DNA from: Lewinellaceae bacterium
GTDB taxonomy: Bacteria; Bacteroidota; Bacteroidia; Chitinophagales; Saprospiraceae
Reading direction: 5' to 3'
Length of the DNA: 64,000 nt
Assembly: GCA_020636255.1 (NCBI GenBank)
Contig: JACJYE010000003.1
Coordinates: 186,001-250,000, forward strand
The position numbers were made by a program, and so were the translations under genes. Each line of letters starts with the position of its first letter. The stretch's first letter is position 1. Shown piece after piece: positions 17,309 through 25,841 of this stretch. The notes below the pieces were generated by a model. The model was given only the letters and a program-made list of their open reading frames with translations. It had not been told where the DNA came from and made no database searches.

Positions 17309-17536
17309 ATGGAAAACATATTGTTATTCAACTTTTTCGGCCCCGAGATGCTGGTAGTTATGTTCGCTATCATCCTCTTGTTCGGCGGGAAAAAGATCCC
17401 GGAACTGATGCGGGGTATCGGAAAGGGCATCCGCGAATTCAATGCTGCCCGCTCGACCCTCGAGCAGGAGTTCAAGGATGGAATGCGGGACGCTGAGAAG
17501 AAGCAGATCGAAGAAAAGGAAAATAATAAAGCATAA
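17309..17536 (+). CDS. tatA: Sec-independent translocase subunit TatA
   Basis: 75 residues. A short N-terminal part with one membrane helix (MLVVMFAIILLF) is followed by the FG-GKK-PEL hinge and an amphipathic helix (RGIGKGIREFNAA), then a charged tail. This is the TatA/TatE pattern; TatA oligomers form the passage for folded, twin-arginine proteins. It lies 55 bases after tatC1 but has its own consensus promoter and is followed by a strong terminator. No TatB was seen, as is usual for Bacteroidota. Confidence 0.93.
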   Translation: MENILLFNFFGPEMLVVMFAIILLFGGKKIPELMRGIGKGIREFNAARSTLEQEFKDGMRDAEKKQIEEKENNKA

Positions 17537-17581
17537 ACTTCTTCCCCCTCCCTGCCGGCCTTTTTGCCACCGGCACAAAAA

Positions 17582-17618
17582 AGCCAGGAGAAACCCGCTG
17601 TTTCACCTGGCTTTTTTT
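17582..17618. terminator. Bidirectional intrinsic terminator
   Basis: A 13-bp stem with one mismatch (17582-17594 with 17600-17612), a 5-base loop, seven T on the plus strand and six T on the minus strand. It separates tatA from the convergent DUF937 gene. Confidence 0.85.
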
Positions 17619-17674
17619 GTTGCAGCGGTAAGCTTTCGGCCTTGTGCCTATGCTCCGCTCCAGCTGTATGCCTC

Positions 17675-18298
17675 CTATTTCTTGCGCTTCAGGAAGCCGC
17701 CCAGTATCTTCATGCCCATGCTGGCCACATCATCGACGATGCTGCCGTCGCCGTCCTGGTCGAGGAAGCTGGTGACCAGGTTCATCGTAGGGTTCTGCTG
17801 TTTCTGCGCAGATACGGTACCTGAAAGCAAAGAAGCGATACCGGACACATCGAGGCCCTGTTGCTGCTTGGCCTTGCCCAGGGCGCCCAGCACCACGGGA
17901 GCCAGCATCGACATGAGGTTGCCCGTTTTTCCGGAATCCAGGCCACTCAGCTTGCTGATCATATCGATGGCGCCGCCCTGGCGGTCGCCCAGTATGTGGT
18001 TGAGAATGCCGGAACCATTTAGGGCGCGGTCGTTAACGTTCTGCGTATTGCCGGAAAAAACGTCCATGATGTTGTCCAGGACACTGCCGTCGTGGTCGCG
18101 TTCAAGGGCATTATTCAGCGCCTGGGCGCCCTGCTGGGTAGAAGCGTTTTTCGCCAATGCCCCCATCAGGGTACTGACAATGCCGGATGCCGCTGCCGCG
18201 GTCTGTTGTTTATTGGCCCCACCCAGTTGCTGGCTGAGCTGGCCGATCATGTCTTCGGAAAGAGAGCCCTGGAGAAGGTCCATCAAATTTGCACTCAT
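17675..18298 (-). CDS. DUF937 family protein
   Basis: 207 residues from the ATG at 18298 (MSANLMDLLQGSLSEDMIGQLSQQLGG). That start is chosen because a consensus promoter lies at 18328-18359, inside the longer reading. The sequence has two glycine/alanine-rich helical repeats typical of DUF937, with EDHDG-like acidic turns (ERDHDGSVLDNIMDVF and DQDGDGSIVDDVASM) that look like calcium-loop motifs. It ends LGGFLKRKK. Function unknown; the family is cytoplasmic with no signal peptide. Confidence 0.8.
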   Translation of the reverse strand: MSANLMDLLQGSLSEDMIGQLSQQLGGANKQQTAAAASGIVSTLMGALAKNASTQQGAQALNNALERDHDGSVLDNIMDVFSGNTQNVNDRALNGSGILNHILGDRQGGAIDMISKLSGLDSGKTGNLMSMLAPVVLGALGKAKQQQGLDVSGIASLLSGTVSAQKQQNPTMNLVTSFLDQDGDGSIVDDVASMGMKILGGFLKRKK

Positions 18299-18327
18299 GG
18301 TACTGATTTTTGGTTTTTTTATACTTT

Positions 18328-18359
18328 CAAAGATAACCTTTTGAGAAGGTATGTACAAA
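18328..18359 (-). promoter_or_regulatory. Promoter of the DUF937 gene
   Basis: On the minus strand: TTTG, exactly 20 bases, TATCTTTG, 30 bases before the ATG. A full match to the Bacteroidota consensus. Confidence 0.7.
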
Positions 18360-18493
18360 CTTAGTTGCCCTTGGGACGGAATTACCGGTGGAAGTCACTT
18401 CAGGAGGGCACCAGGTGGCCCGTTGAAGGCAGCAGGGCTTTCGCCGGGCCTCATCCAATTAACAATAGGCAAGCAATATCTCCCAACCTTCCC

Positions 18494-18501
18494 TATCTTT
18501 G
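18494..18501 (+). promoter_or_regulatory. -7 element just before a small gene
   Basis: TATCTTTG ends seven bases before the ATG at 18509, so the transcript would be nearly leaderless. Confidence 0.45.
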
Positions 18502-18508
18502 CTCTGCC

Positions 18509-18721
18509 ATGATAAAAAACCTCCAGGATATCCTCCGATGGCTCCGCGGCGAGGACGAAGCCTATACCCCTGAAGACGCCTCTGTAGCCGGGCTGATGCG
18601 GCTGGTGGCCCTGTCGGCAATGGCATCGGTAGCCGAATTGCGGCAGCAGCAGGCAGAAGAAGGACAGGCCTCTGCTGCAAGTGATGAGGCGCCGGCACCA
18701 GGACAAGGCAATTCCAATTAG
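18509..18721 (+). CDS. Small hypothetical protein, 70 residues
   Basis: MIKNLQDILRWLRGEDEAYTP opens a short helical protein, followed by a moderately hydrophobic helix (VAGLMRLVALSAMASVAEL) and a Gln/Ala/Glu-rich, probably disordered tail ending GQGNSN. A TATCTTTG promoter element lies directly upstream. A longer reading from 18365 would run through the promoter and is rejected. No family was recognised. Confidence 0.55.
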   Translation: MIKNLQDILRWLRGEDEAYTPEDASVAGLMRLVALSAMASVAELRQQQAEEGQASAASDEAPAPGQGNSN

Positions 18722-18741
18722 TATAAAGTTTCCAAAAAACC

Positions 18742-18784
18742 TTTGCACAATTCGTGCAAACACATTAACTTTGAATTTCAAAGT
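18742..18784 (+). promoter_or_regulatory. Promoter with operator palindrome (site 1)
   Basis: TTTG (18742-18745), 20 bases, TAACTTTG (18766-18773) is a full Bacteroidota promoter. It is overlapped by a perfect 17-base palindrome ACTTTGAATTTCAAAGT (18768-18784); a second palindrome, TTTGCAC-AATTC-GTGCAAA (18742-18760), covers the -33 box. The 17-base palindrome recurs at 19758-19774, so it is the likely binding site of the winged-helix regulator at 19440. Confidence 0.75.
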
Positions 18785-18792
18785 GCTTTAAG

Positions 18793-19443
18793 ATGACCCA
18801 AAAATACAATGACCACCTCGAGACGCTGAACCAGATACGCACGCTGATGGAGCGCTCGTCGCGATTTATTTCGCTCAGCGGGCTGTCGGGGGTAGCGGCG
18901 GGGGTAGCGGCATTGCTGGGAGCGGGGGCCGTATACCTGTATTTGGGCACCGGGCCTTTTGGCCAGCGGCGCCTGTATTATCAGCAGGTGCTGGAGTCTG
19001 AAAAATGGGGGCTGGATTATGTCACTTTTTTCCTGCTCGACGGCGGTATCGTGCTGGCGCTGGCCATAACCAGCGGCATTTTTTTTACGACCCGGAAAGC
19101 CCGGAGCAAGGGCCAGCACATCTGGGATGCCCTGACGAAACGACTGCTGGCCAACCTGGCCATTCCGCTCTTTGCAGGGGGGCTGTTTTGCCTGGCGCTG
19201 TTCTACCATGGCCATATCGGCCTCATCGCTCCCTCCACCTTGCTGTTTTACGGCCTGGCGCTGGTGAACGCCAGCAAGTATACGCTCGACGACGTTCGGT
19301 ACCTCGGCCTGGCGGAAATGGCGTTGGGCCTCGTATCGCTCTTCCTGCTCGGCTACGGGCTGGAATTCTGGGCCATTGGTTTCGGCCTGCTGCACATCTT
19401 ATACGGGACCCTGATGTATTTCAAATACGAACGGGCAGCATGA
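18793..19443 (+). CDS. Five-span membrane protein linked to a winged-helix regulator
   Basis: 216 residues. A hydrophilic helical start (MTQKYNDHLETLNQIRTLMERSSRF) precedes about five membrane segments (roughly 28-52, 78-100, 120-140, 144-160, 172-208). It overlaps the next gene by an ATGA, so the two are translated together. This pairing with a small winged-helix protein suggests it modulates or is controlled by that regulator, which is inference. The protein family was not recognised by name. Confidence 0.75.
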   Translation: MTQKYNDHLETLNQIRTLMERSSRFISLSGLSGVAAGVAALLGAGAVYLYLGTGPFGQRRLYYQQVLESEKWGLDYVTFFLLDGGIVLALAITSGIFFTTRKARSKGQHIWDALTKRLLANLAIPLFAGGLFCLALFYHGHIGLIAPSTLLFYGLALVNASKYTLDDVRYLGLAEMALGLVSLFLLGYGLEFWAIGFGLLHILYGTLMYFKYERAA

Positions 19444-19742
19444 AGCACATTATTACAAAACTGAACCAGGCCTTCGACCATCGCATCCGGCTGGGCATCA
19501 TGTCCATCCTGATGGTCAGCGACTGGACGGATTTCAATACCCTTAAGGAAACGCTGGATGTGACTGACGGGCGGCTGGCCAGCCATATCAAGGCACTGGA
19601 AAAGGAGGGGTACATAGAAGTGCGTAAGCGCTTCGTCGGGCGAAAGCCCAACACCTCCTACCGCGTTACCCCTTCCGGCCGTGAAGCCTTTCAGGGCCAT
19701 CTTAATGCCCTGGAAGAGTTGCTGAACAATGCCAAGGAATAA
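19440..19742 (+). CDS. Winged-helix transcriptional regulator (MarR/PF13601-like)
   Basis: 100 residues, start codon overlapping the stop of the upstream membrane protein (ATGA). It begins with LNQAFDHRIRLGIMSILMV, has a recognition-helix region TLKETLDVTDGRLASHIKALEKEGYIEVRK and a wing (KRFVGRKPNTSYRVTPSGREAF), then a C-terminal helix. This is the compact one-domain winged helix of PF13601, usually a dimeric repressor or activator. Identical 17-base palindromes before its own operon and before the next operon suggest it controls both. Confidence 0.88.
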   Translation: MKHIITKLNQAFDHRIRLGIMSILMVSDWTDFNTLKETLDVTDGRLASHIKALEKEGYIEVRKRFVGRKPNTSYRVTPSGREAFQGHLNALEELLNNAKE

Positions 19743-19757
19743 TTTTTTTATCCATAA

Positions 19758-19774
19758 ACTTTGAATTTCAAAGT
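19758..19774 (+). promoter_or_regulatory. Operator palindrome (site 2)
   Basis: ACTTTGAATTTCAAAGT, identical to site 1; the likeness extends rightwards to CTTTA. It lies five bases before the ATG at 19780 and overlaps a degenerate -7 element (AAACTTTG). Confidence 0.75.
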
Positions 19775-19779
19775 ACTTT

Positions 19780-20463
19780 ATGAAAACACATCCATCAAGG
19801 CTCACCCGGCTGCTGTTGCTTCAATCGGCTGCCGCCTGCTGCCTGGTATTGCTGCGCGCCCTGTTTGCCGGCAGTGATAACTGGGGGCAGGTGGGGGTAG
19901 CCCAGTTCACAAGCCTCCACGTGCCTCCTTACGCTTACCTACCCTGGAACCTGTTGCTGGCGTGGGCCCCTTATGCCCTGTCTTGGCTATTGCGCCCGGG
20001 GCCGGGGTTTGGCCCGGCCAACTGGGCCGTACTAATGCTCTGGCTGCTGTTCTTTCCTAATGCGCCATACATCATCACCGATTTCATCCACCTTCGGCCC
20101 AGGCCGCCTATCCCCCTTTGGTATGATGCCCTGATGTTGTTCAACTTCGCGTGGGCGGGGCTATTGCTGGGATTTTTTTCCCTGCTTGAAGTTCAACGCC
20201 ATATCGAAAGGCAGTGGGGCCGGAAGAGCGCACAAACAGTGGTGGCGGCCATCATCATACTTGGCAGTTTTGGCGTTTATATGGGCCGTTTCCTGAGGTG
20301 GAACAGCTGGGATGCCCTGCTGCGGCCCATCGCGGTGATGAAGAGCCTGAGCGCCGTAGCCGAAGCCCCCATGCCCGCACTAGGGCCCATAGCCCTGTTC
20401 ACCGTTTTTCTAGGCATCGGGTATGCCACATTTTTTCACCTTTCAAGAAAGGAGGTATCATGA
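19780..20463 (+). CDS. DUF1361 family membrane protein
   Basis: 227 residues with about six membrane spans. The DUF1361 signature is plain: LFFPNAPYIITDFIHL in the middle and GVYMGRFLRWNSWD later. The family is of unknown function. It follows operator site 2 and overlaps the next gene by ATGA, so it heads an operon with the DUF4173-like protein and the radical SAM enzyme. Confidence 0.85.
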   Translation: MKTHPSRLTRLLLLQSAAACCLVLLRALFAGSDNWGQVGVAQFTSLHVPPYAYLPWNLLLAWAPYALSWLLRPGPGFGPANWAVLMLWLLFFPNAPYIITDFIHLRPRPPIPLWYDALMLFNFAWAGLLLGFFSLLEVQRHIERQWGRKSAQTVVAAIIILGSFGVYMGRFLRWNSWDALLRPIAVMKSLSAVAEAPMPALGPIALFTVFLGIGYATFFHLSRKEVS

Positions 20464-21953
20464 AAAAAGCGCTGGCCATTTCCTGCTTAATGCTCATCGG
20501 CAGCCTGTTGTACACCTATCTGTTCTGGCATCAGGGTATGGGCCTGAACACGCTGCTATTCTCGATTTTCGCCATTGGCGCCTCCTGGTGGCGCTGGCCC
20601 GAATGCAGACAGCGCATACCCGTGCTGCTGGCCATGGCCGCTACCCTGCTGACGGCCATCATGACGGCCTGGCACCACTCTGTGTTGGCCAGTACGGCCC
20701 ATGTCATTTCTTTTCTAACCATGATCGGCCTGCTGCAAAAGGAAGAGATCCGCTTTCTGGCATTCGGCTTTGCGCTGGGGCTGGCCAGCCTGCTGGAAGC
20801 GCCGATAGCCATTTTCCGCAGCATTCAGGAAAGCATTCCCGGTAAAAGCCGATGGAAAAATGCGCTGCGCTGGGCTCAGCTCAGCCTGGTACCGGCCGGG
20901 CTGGGCCTGGTGTTCGCCACCATTTACTACAACGCCAGCCCAAAATTCGCACGGATGCTCGATTTTCTCTGGGAATACCTGGCCCTTTCCTTTTTAAGGG
21001 AGCTGGACTTTTTCCAGGCCTTCGCCTTCATTCGCGGCCTGCTGGTGACGGGCGCCCTGCTCGGCGCCTCCTATTTTGCCGCCTACCTGTTCAGGCTGGA
21101 ACAGTTTTTCCCTGAAAACCTGAAACGCATACGCCGGAAGAACTGGCTGATCAGGCCGGGTATACTGTCTCTGAAACAGGAGCACCGGGCGGGTATCATC
21201 ACGTTCAGCCTGTTAAATATCCTGCTCTTCCTGCTCAACATAGGCGACCTCCGCTATGTCTGGGTAGCCTATGGCCAGGCCAGCCCTCAGGAGCTCAGCC
21301 AATACGTACATGAAGGCACCTACCTGCTGCTGCTGGCCATTGTGCTGGCCATAGGGGCCGTGCTCTGGTATTTCCGTGGCAATATCAATTTCTACCCCCG
21401 CAACGAGGGGCTACCGGTACTCGTTTACGCCTGGCTCGCCCAAAACGCCATGCTGGCCCTTTCGGTAGGGCTGCGCAACTGGCAGTACGTGGCCCATTAC
21501 GGCCTGGCCTATAAACGGCTCGGGGTGTTCTGGTTCCTGCTGCTGGCGCTCTTCGGCCTGTACAGCATGTACCTGAAAGTAAGATACCGGAAGGGCCTGG
21601 GCTACCTGATGCGCCTCAACGGCCTGGCCTGCTTTGCCTCGCTGGTATTGGCCTGCACCGTAAACTGGGATATTGCCATCACCCGTTACAATATACGCTG
21701 GCCGGCAGCCGAAGGGATCGACACCCGCTTCCTGCTCCACGAGGTGTCGGACAAAAACCTGTACCTGCTCTACGAAAACCGCAAACGCCTGCTGGCCAAG
21801 GGAAACCTAGGTGCAACAGAGCTCAATACTGCGCTGGAGTCAAAGCGGAGCAGCTTCGGCACACGCGTTTGTGGCCAGGGCTGGCCCTCGTGGAACTATG
21901 CCGACACACGCAACAAAAAAAGGGTTCACCAAAGCTGTAACGATACAAAATGA
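20460..21953 (+). CDS. DUF4173/DUF4153-like polytopic membrane protein
   Basis: 497 residues from the ATG at 20460, which has a clear GGAGG ten bases upstream; the frame is open further left but that is inside the DUF1361 gene. About ten membrane spans. Features are LLNIGDLRYVWVAYG, LSQYVHEGTYLLLLAIVLAI and HYGLAYKRLGVFWFLLLALFGL, which I associate with DUF4173. A soluble tail follows. It overlaps DUF1361 upstream and the radical SAM gene downstream, each by ATGA. Function unknown. Confidence 0.75.
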   Translation: MKKALAISCLMLIGSLLYTYLFWHQGMGLNTLLFSIFAIGASWWRWPECRQRIPVLLAMAATLLTAIMTAWHHSVLASTAHVISFLTMIGLLQKEEIRFLAFGFALGLASLLEAPIAIFRSIQESIPGKSRWKNALRWAQLSLVPAGLGLVFATIYYNASPKFARMLDFLWEYLALSFLRELDFFQAFAFIRGLLVTGALLGASYFAAYLFRLEQFFPENLKRIRRKNWLIRPGILSLKQEHRAGIITFSLLNILLFLLNIGDLRYVWVAYGQASPQELSQYVHEGTYLLLLAIVLAIGAVLWYFRGNINFYPRNEGLPVLVYAWLAQNAMLALSVGLRNWQYVAHYGLAYKRLGVFWFLLLALFGLYSMYLKVRYRKGLGYLMRLNGLACFASLVLACTVNWDIAITRYNIRWPAAEGIDTRFLLHEVSDKNLYLLYENRKRLLAKGNLGATELNTALESKRSSFGTRVCGQGWPSWNYADTRNKKRVHQSCNDTK

Positions 21954-23356
21954 GAATAGACATCATCATTGCCTACATCCAGCGTTACCGCAGGGGCCAT
22001 GAAGTGGACTTCGTGCCCCCCCTCACCGGCATACACCTCGCCGCGCTGACACCTCCCGAACACGAAGTACGGGTCATACACCAGCAGGTGGAAAAGGTAG
22101 ACATGCAAACCGATGCCTCCCTCATCGCCATCTCTTTCTTCAGCGGGTTCGCGCCGGAAGCATACCGCCTGGCCCGAGCTTTCCGGAAAGCGGGAAAAAC
22201 AGTCGTTGCGGGAGGGCCTCATGTCACCTATAACCAGGAGGAAGCCCTGGCCTGCTTTGACGCCATCGTGGCAGGAGAAGCAGAAACGGCCTGGAGGCAG
22301 CTCTTGAACGATTTTGAGCAGGGCAGCCTCCAGCCTGTCTATACGGGTAGCCCCAGCGACATGCAGGGGCTGCCCACGCCCAGGTATGAGCTGCTGAAGA
22401 ACAAGTTCTTTGTGCCGAGGGTAATACAGGCCACGCGGGGTTGCCCGTTTCGATGCTCTTTTTGTACAGTGCCCAGCCTCAACCCCGGTTTTCGCCTCCG
22501 CCCGGTAGAAGACGTGATCCGGGATATCCGTTACAACGATTTCCCCTTCTGGTGGCAGCGCAAGATCGTCTGGTTCTGGGATGACAACCTGACCATCAAC
22601 CGCCCATACATTAAGGAGTTGCTGGCAGCCATGGCCCCACTGAAGAAATGGTGGCTCACACAGGCCAGCATAGATATTACAAAAGACGAGGAGTTGCTGG
22701 GCCTGATGCAGGCTTCAGGCTGTATCGGCATTTTCCTCGGCATCGAGAGCTTCAGCCCCGAAAGCCTTCGGGATGCCAATAAACGACAGAACAAGATCGC
22801 GCATTACAGGCAGGCCATCGGTGCACTGCACAAAAGGGGCATCGCAGTAATGGCAGGCTTTATCGCCGGCTTCGGCCACGACACCCCCGCAAGCATCATC
22901 GATATGGCCAGGCTAATACTCGAAGCAGGCGTGGATGTTCCCTTCCTGAGTATTCTGACCCCTTTTAAAGGGACTCCGCTTTACGACAGCCTGTCGGGCG
23001 AAAACCGCCTCGACGAAAACCGCGGGTGGGAATACTACAACGGTTATAACGTAGCCTTTCATCCGAAGAACATGAGCCAGGAAGAACTGCTGCGCAGCCA
23101 CCGAATGTTATGGAAAAAGGCCTTCTCTCCGGCCCATGTTGCCCGCAGGGTGCTCACGGGGCTTTTCAGACTCCGCTTCGGTGCGTTTTGCCTCTCTCTC
23201 TTCATGAATACCTTTTATTGTTATAAACGATTGACGGGCAACCTGCCCATCGAAGCGGGTAGCCTGACAGAGTATCAAACGGCGGGGGAAGTAGCCGATA
23301 CGGCCTGTGCCAGGCCGGCTACAGTGGAATTTTTAGGAAAAATTAACACCAGATAG
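21950..23356 (+). CDS. B12-binding-domain radical SAM protein
   Basis: 468 residues. The N-terminal 130 residues resemble a cobalamin-binding domain (PPLTGIHLAALTPPEHEV, LIAISFFSGFAPEAYRLARAFRKAGKTVVAGGPHVT). The radical SAM motif CxxxCxxC is at Cys165, 169 and 172 (RGCPFRCSFC), followed by FWDDN and a GIES-like segment (IFLGIESFSPESL). Such proteins catalyse radical methylations or rearrangements. Translation is coupled to the upstream DUF4173-like gene (ATGA), so it belongs to the operator-controlled operon. Substrate unknown; modification of a lipid or envelope component is a guess from the membrane neighbours. Confidence 0.88.
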   Translation: MRIDIIIAYIQRYRRGHEVDFVPPLTGIHLAALTPPEHEVRVIHQQVEKVDMQTDASLIAISFFSGFAPEAYRLARAFRKAGKTVVAGGPHVTYNQEEALACFDAIVAGEAETAWRQLLNDFEQGSLQPVYTGSPSDMQGLPTPRYELLKNKFFVPRVIQATRGCPFRCSFCTVPSLNPGFRLRPVEDVIRDIRYNDFPFWWQRKIVWFWDDNLTINRPYIKELLAAMAPLKKWWLTQASIDITKDEELLGLMQASGCIGIFLGIESFSPESLRDANKRQNKIAHYRQAIGALHKRGIAVMAGFIAGFGHDTPASIIDMARLILEAGVDVPFLSILTPFKGTPLYDSLSGENRLDENRGWEYYNGYNVAFHPKNMSQEELLRSHRMLWKKAFSPAHVARRVLTGLFRLRFGAFCLSLFMNTFYCYKRLTGNLPIEAGSLTEYQTAGEVADTACARPATVEFLGKINTR

Positions 23357-23401
23357 GCTAAACCGGGGTTATATTAGGCAGTCTAAACTTTATTATTCAC
23401 C

Positions 23402-24142
23402 ATGAAACGAACTGAACCAATGATCTACAGAAGCCTTTTATTAGCTATTGCAGCCCTTTTTGCCTTTAGCTTCCCCGCCAACGCCCAGGCCATCCGCAAT
23501 GCTACCGAACGCACGGCGGATCACAAACAGATCGCACAGGGAAAACACCAACTGGAACGCGACCGCCAGGAACTGGCTGATTTCAATGCCAAAGTAGCGA
23601 CATTCAACGAAGCGCTCGCCGCCCGTGAACTGGGCCGCGCCAGAGACATCCATGCCGATCTGGCCAGCGATATGAGACGCGAGATCGAACAGAGCAAAGC
23701 CAAACTGTATCAGGACAACAAAGAAGTGGCCGCCAGCCGCTCGGAAGTACGCTCCGACCGCAGAGAGATCCAACGCGACCGCCGCGACTTCGCCACCTCC
23801 CGTAATGCTAACGATGATGTGCGCGACATCAAGCGCGACCGCGTCAACAAAATGGACGACAAACACGACAAACGCGATGACATAAGAGACCGCGAAGCCC
23901 AGCAGGCCCGGCTAAACCGCCAGGAGGTCATTCTCCGCACCATCGAGGCCTATTCCTTTTCCGATGCCTCTGTATTCGAAAAAGCCGTTGCCAACCAGCA
24001 TCTCATCCAGGAATTCGCCGACACTATGGCCGCTGATATCGCCGCCACGGAACAGGAGCTCAAAGAAGACCACCGCGAACTGAGGGAAGACCGCAGGGAA
24101 GGCCGCGACGACCGCAGGGAACGACGGGAAGGCGGAAATTAA
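23402..24142 (+). CDS. Secreted highly charged coiled-coil protein
   Basis: 246 residues. After a signal peptide (IYRSLLLAIAALFAFSFPANAQA) almost the whole chain is Arg/Glu/Asp/Lys/Gln-rich helix, for example RSDRREIQRDRRDF and ELREDRREGRDDRRERR. It is probably periplasmic and largely coiled coil or a single charged helix. A second ATG six codons later (23420) is equally possible as start. No family recognised. It ends five bases before the convergent LamG gene. Confidence 0.75.
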   Translation: MKRTEPMIYRSLLLAIAALFAFSFPANAQAIRNATERTADHKQIAQGKHQLERDRQELADFNAKVATFNEALAARELGRARDIHADLASDMRREIEQSKAKLYQDNKEVAASRSEVRSDRREIQRDRRDFATSRNANDDVRDIKRDRVNKMDDKHDKRDDIRDREAQQARLNRQEVILRTIEAYSFSDASVFEKAVANQHLIQEFADTMAADIAATEQELKEDHRELREDRREGRDDRRERREGGN

Positions 24143-24147
24143 GCACC

Positions 24148-24897
24148 TCAGCTCACACAATCCATCTGGGCACTCTCGACAGGGTATTGGTTGTATAGCT
24201 TTCGTATCTCCTCTTCGGAGAGTGCACGGGAATAGACGCGCAGCTCGTCCAGCACCCCTTTGAAGCGGCGGGCAGCGCCGTTTTGCACGCAGGGGCTGTT
24301 GGAAAAGGAAAGCACGGCTTCGTTTGAGATATCAACCCCGCTGCAGCGGAAGCTTTCCCGGCGAAACTGGCCATTGATGTAGGTATAGGCGCGCGTCCCT
24401 TCCCGCACCAGTGCGAAGTGGACCCATTGGGCCGTATCGAGGCCCGGCGACAGCCCGGCATAGTATTTCTGGGGTGTTTCGTGCACTGCCGTTTGTACTT
24501 CGCGGCTGTTTAGATCCAGCAGGAGGTCCAGCATATTGTATTCCTCGCATTCCATGCGCTTGGAAAGCAGGCTTTGTCGGAATACCATATACTGTTCCGG
24601 CTTAAAATAAAAGCTGACCGTAAAATCCGTCGTATTGAAATAGCGGTTTACCTTACCCGGGAACTCGATATAATCGTTTACGCCATCCAGCAACAGCCCG
24701 TCATCTTCGATGCCGCACCAGCAACTTACATGCCCGTACAACACGCCGTTTGAGCCATACCCGCTTTCATCCCGCGCATCGCAGTAATTGAATGAATAAT
24801 AAGCGACCAAGCCGTCCTGTAAGGTGGCAGGCGGCGGGGTGACGGAAAGCCCTGCTACAGCAAGTAGCAGTAGTGCCGGCAATTTGAGATCCTTCAT
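24148..24897 (-). CDS. Secreted LamG/concanavalin A-like domain protein
   Basis: 249 residues from the ATG at 24897 (MKDLKLPALLLLAVAGLSV), chosen because a signal peptide starts there; a longer reading extends into the neighbouring gene. The body is a single LamG-type jelly roll: GLVAYYSFNYCDARDESGYGSNG, LLLDGVNDYIEFPG, FTVSFYFKP, WVHFALVREG, YINGQF, FKGVLDELRVYSRALSEEEI. These domains usually bind sugars or proteins. No T9SS tail is visible. Confidence 0.85.
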   Translation of the reverse strand: MKDLKLPALLLLAVAGLSVTPPPATLQDGLVAYYSFNYCDARDESGYGSNGVLYGHVSCWCGIEDDGLLLDGVNDYIEFPGKVNRYFNTTDFTVSFYFKPEQYMVFRQSLLSKRMECEEYNMLDLLLDLNSREVQTAVHETPQKYYAGLSPGLDTAQWVHFALVREGTRAYTYINGQFRRESFRCSGVDISNEAVLSFSNSPCVQNGAARRFKGVLDELRVYSRALSEEEIRKLYNQYPVESAQMDCVS

Positions 24898-25043
24898 AAC
24901 AAGCTTGGGTTGAGCGTTTATCACATGAAAAAATACATCATTTAGCCCAGGGATACAAAAGTGGGCTCCATTAATTCGCAAACGGGCACATTTTCTCCTC
25001 CATCCAACAAGCAGGAGGGCCGAAGGATCTTTTGAACAAGCGC

Positions 25044-25748
25044 TCAATACCGATAAGCAGGTGCAAATTCCGCATCTATGAGATACAGAATCGTAATCCC
25101 GCCGAAGAGGTAATAATCATTATGCTTGGGGTTGGCGTATTCACTCAGCCCGTCCAGGTAGTCGGAAAAGGTAGCCCGAACGCCGAATTCGCCTGCGAGT
25201 AGAATGGATTCCGTAATGTCAAAACGAACGCCGGCGGAAAGCGGGAGTACGATGAAAGCCGATTTGTCATCAGGTTCCGGGAAGCGAACCTTGTCGCCAT
25301 CGGCGGTCGTTATCTTTGCCTCCGCGAAGGCAAGGCCCAGGCCCGCCGACAGGAAAGGAGATGCCTGCCGCGTATACAAACCGGCATTATTGTAGCGAGG
25401 CGTTCCCAGAAAATGCCACTCCGCCTGGAGCGCCACCTCCATAAGCCCGGCCTCCATATCCCATCGCCGCGCTCCCTGCGTAGGGTCTTCCAAAGGAATA
25501 TTGGAATCAGAGCCCGAGATCTTCCCGAAACTCACCGAGCCCTTTAGGCCCAGCTTGGGGCCGGCCATGTACCGGTAGTGGCCGCCGAAAGCCAGATGGG
25601 TCTCATTGGCCGCGAGCGGGCTGGGAGAAAGGTCTCCCATATAATTGGAAGCTCCAATGAAAATACCGGCTTCGGAACTGCGCTGAGCGTTCAGAAAAAG
25701 GAAGGAAAACAAAAACAGCAGCAGAGGGAAAGGAAGTCTCTTTTTCAT
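25044..25748 (-). CDS. Outer-membrane beta-barrel protein (DUF6089-like)
   Basis: 234 residues with a signal peptide (MKKRLPFPLLLFLFSFLFLNAQ). The mature start, SEAGIFIGASNYMGDLSPSP, and repeated amphipathic strands fit the DUF6089-type barrel family of Bacteroidota. Later segments are FLSAGLGLAFAEAKI, IVLPLSAGVRFDITESILLAGEFGVRATFSDYLDGLSEYANP and NDYYLFGGITILYLI. Some members are linked to the cell envelope near T9SS genes. It lies upstream of the LamG gene in the same direction and may be cotranscribed with it. Confidence 0.75.
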   Translation of the reverse strand: MKKRLPFPLLLFLFSFLFLNAQRSSEAGIFIGASNYMGDLSPSPLAANETHLAFGGHYRYMAGPKLGLKGSVSFGKISGSDSNIPLEDPTQGARRWDMEAGLMEVALQAEWHFLGTPRYNNAGLYTRQASPFLSAGLGLAFAEAKITTADGDKVRFPEPDDKSAFIVLPLSAGVRFDITESILLAGEFGVRATFSDYLDGLSEYANPKHNDYYLFGGITILYLIDAEFAPAYRY

Positions 25749-25841
25749 CTGTAACCGATTTAGGGGATTATTGCCGAGATATTATTTTCAAATATAGGAA
25801 AAAACATCCCGACAAGATAGCTCCTCTCCCTCCAATGCTGC

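Noticed and set aside
20214..20459. Longer start for the DUF4173-like protein
   Set aside because: The extension is the out-of-frame reading of the DUF1361 gene; the ATG at 20460 has a GGAGG and the ATGA overlap.
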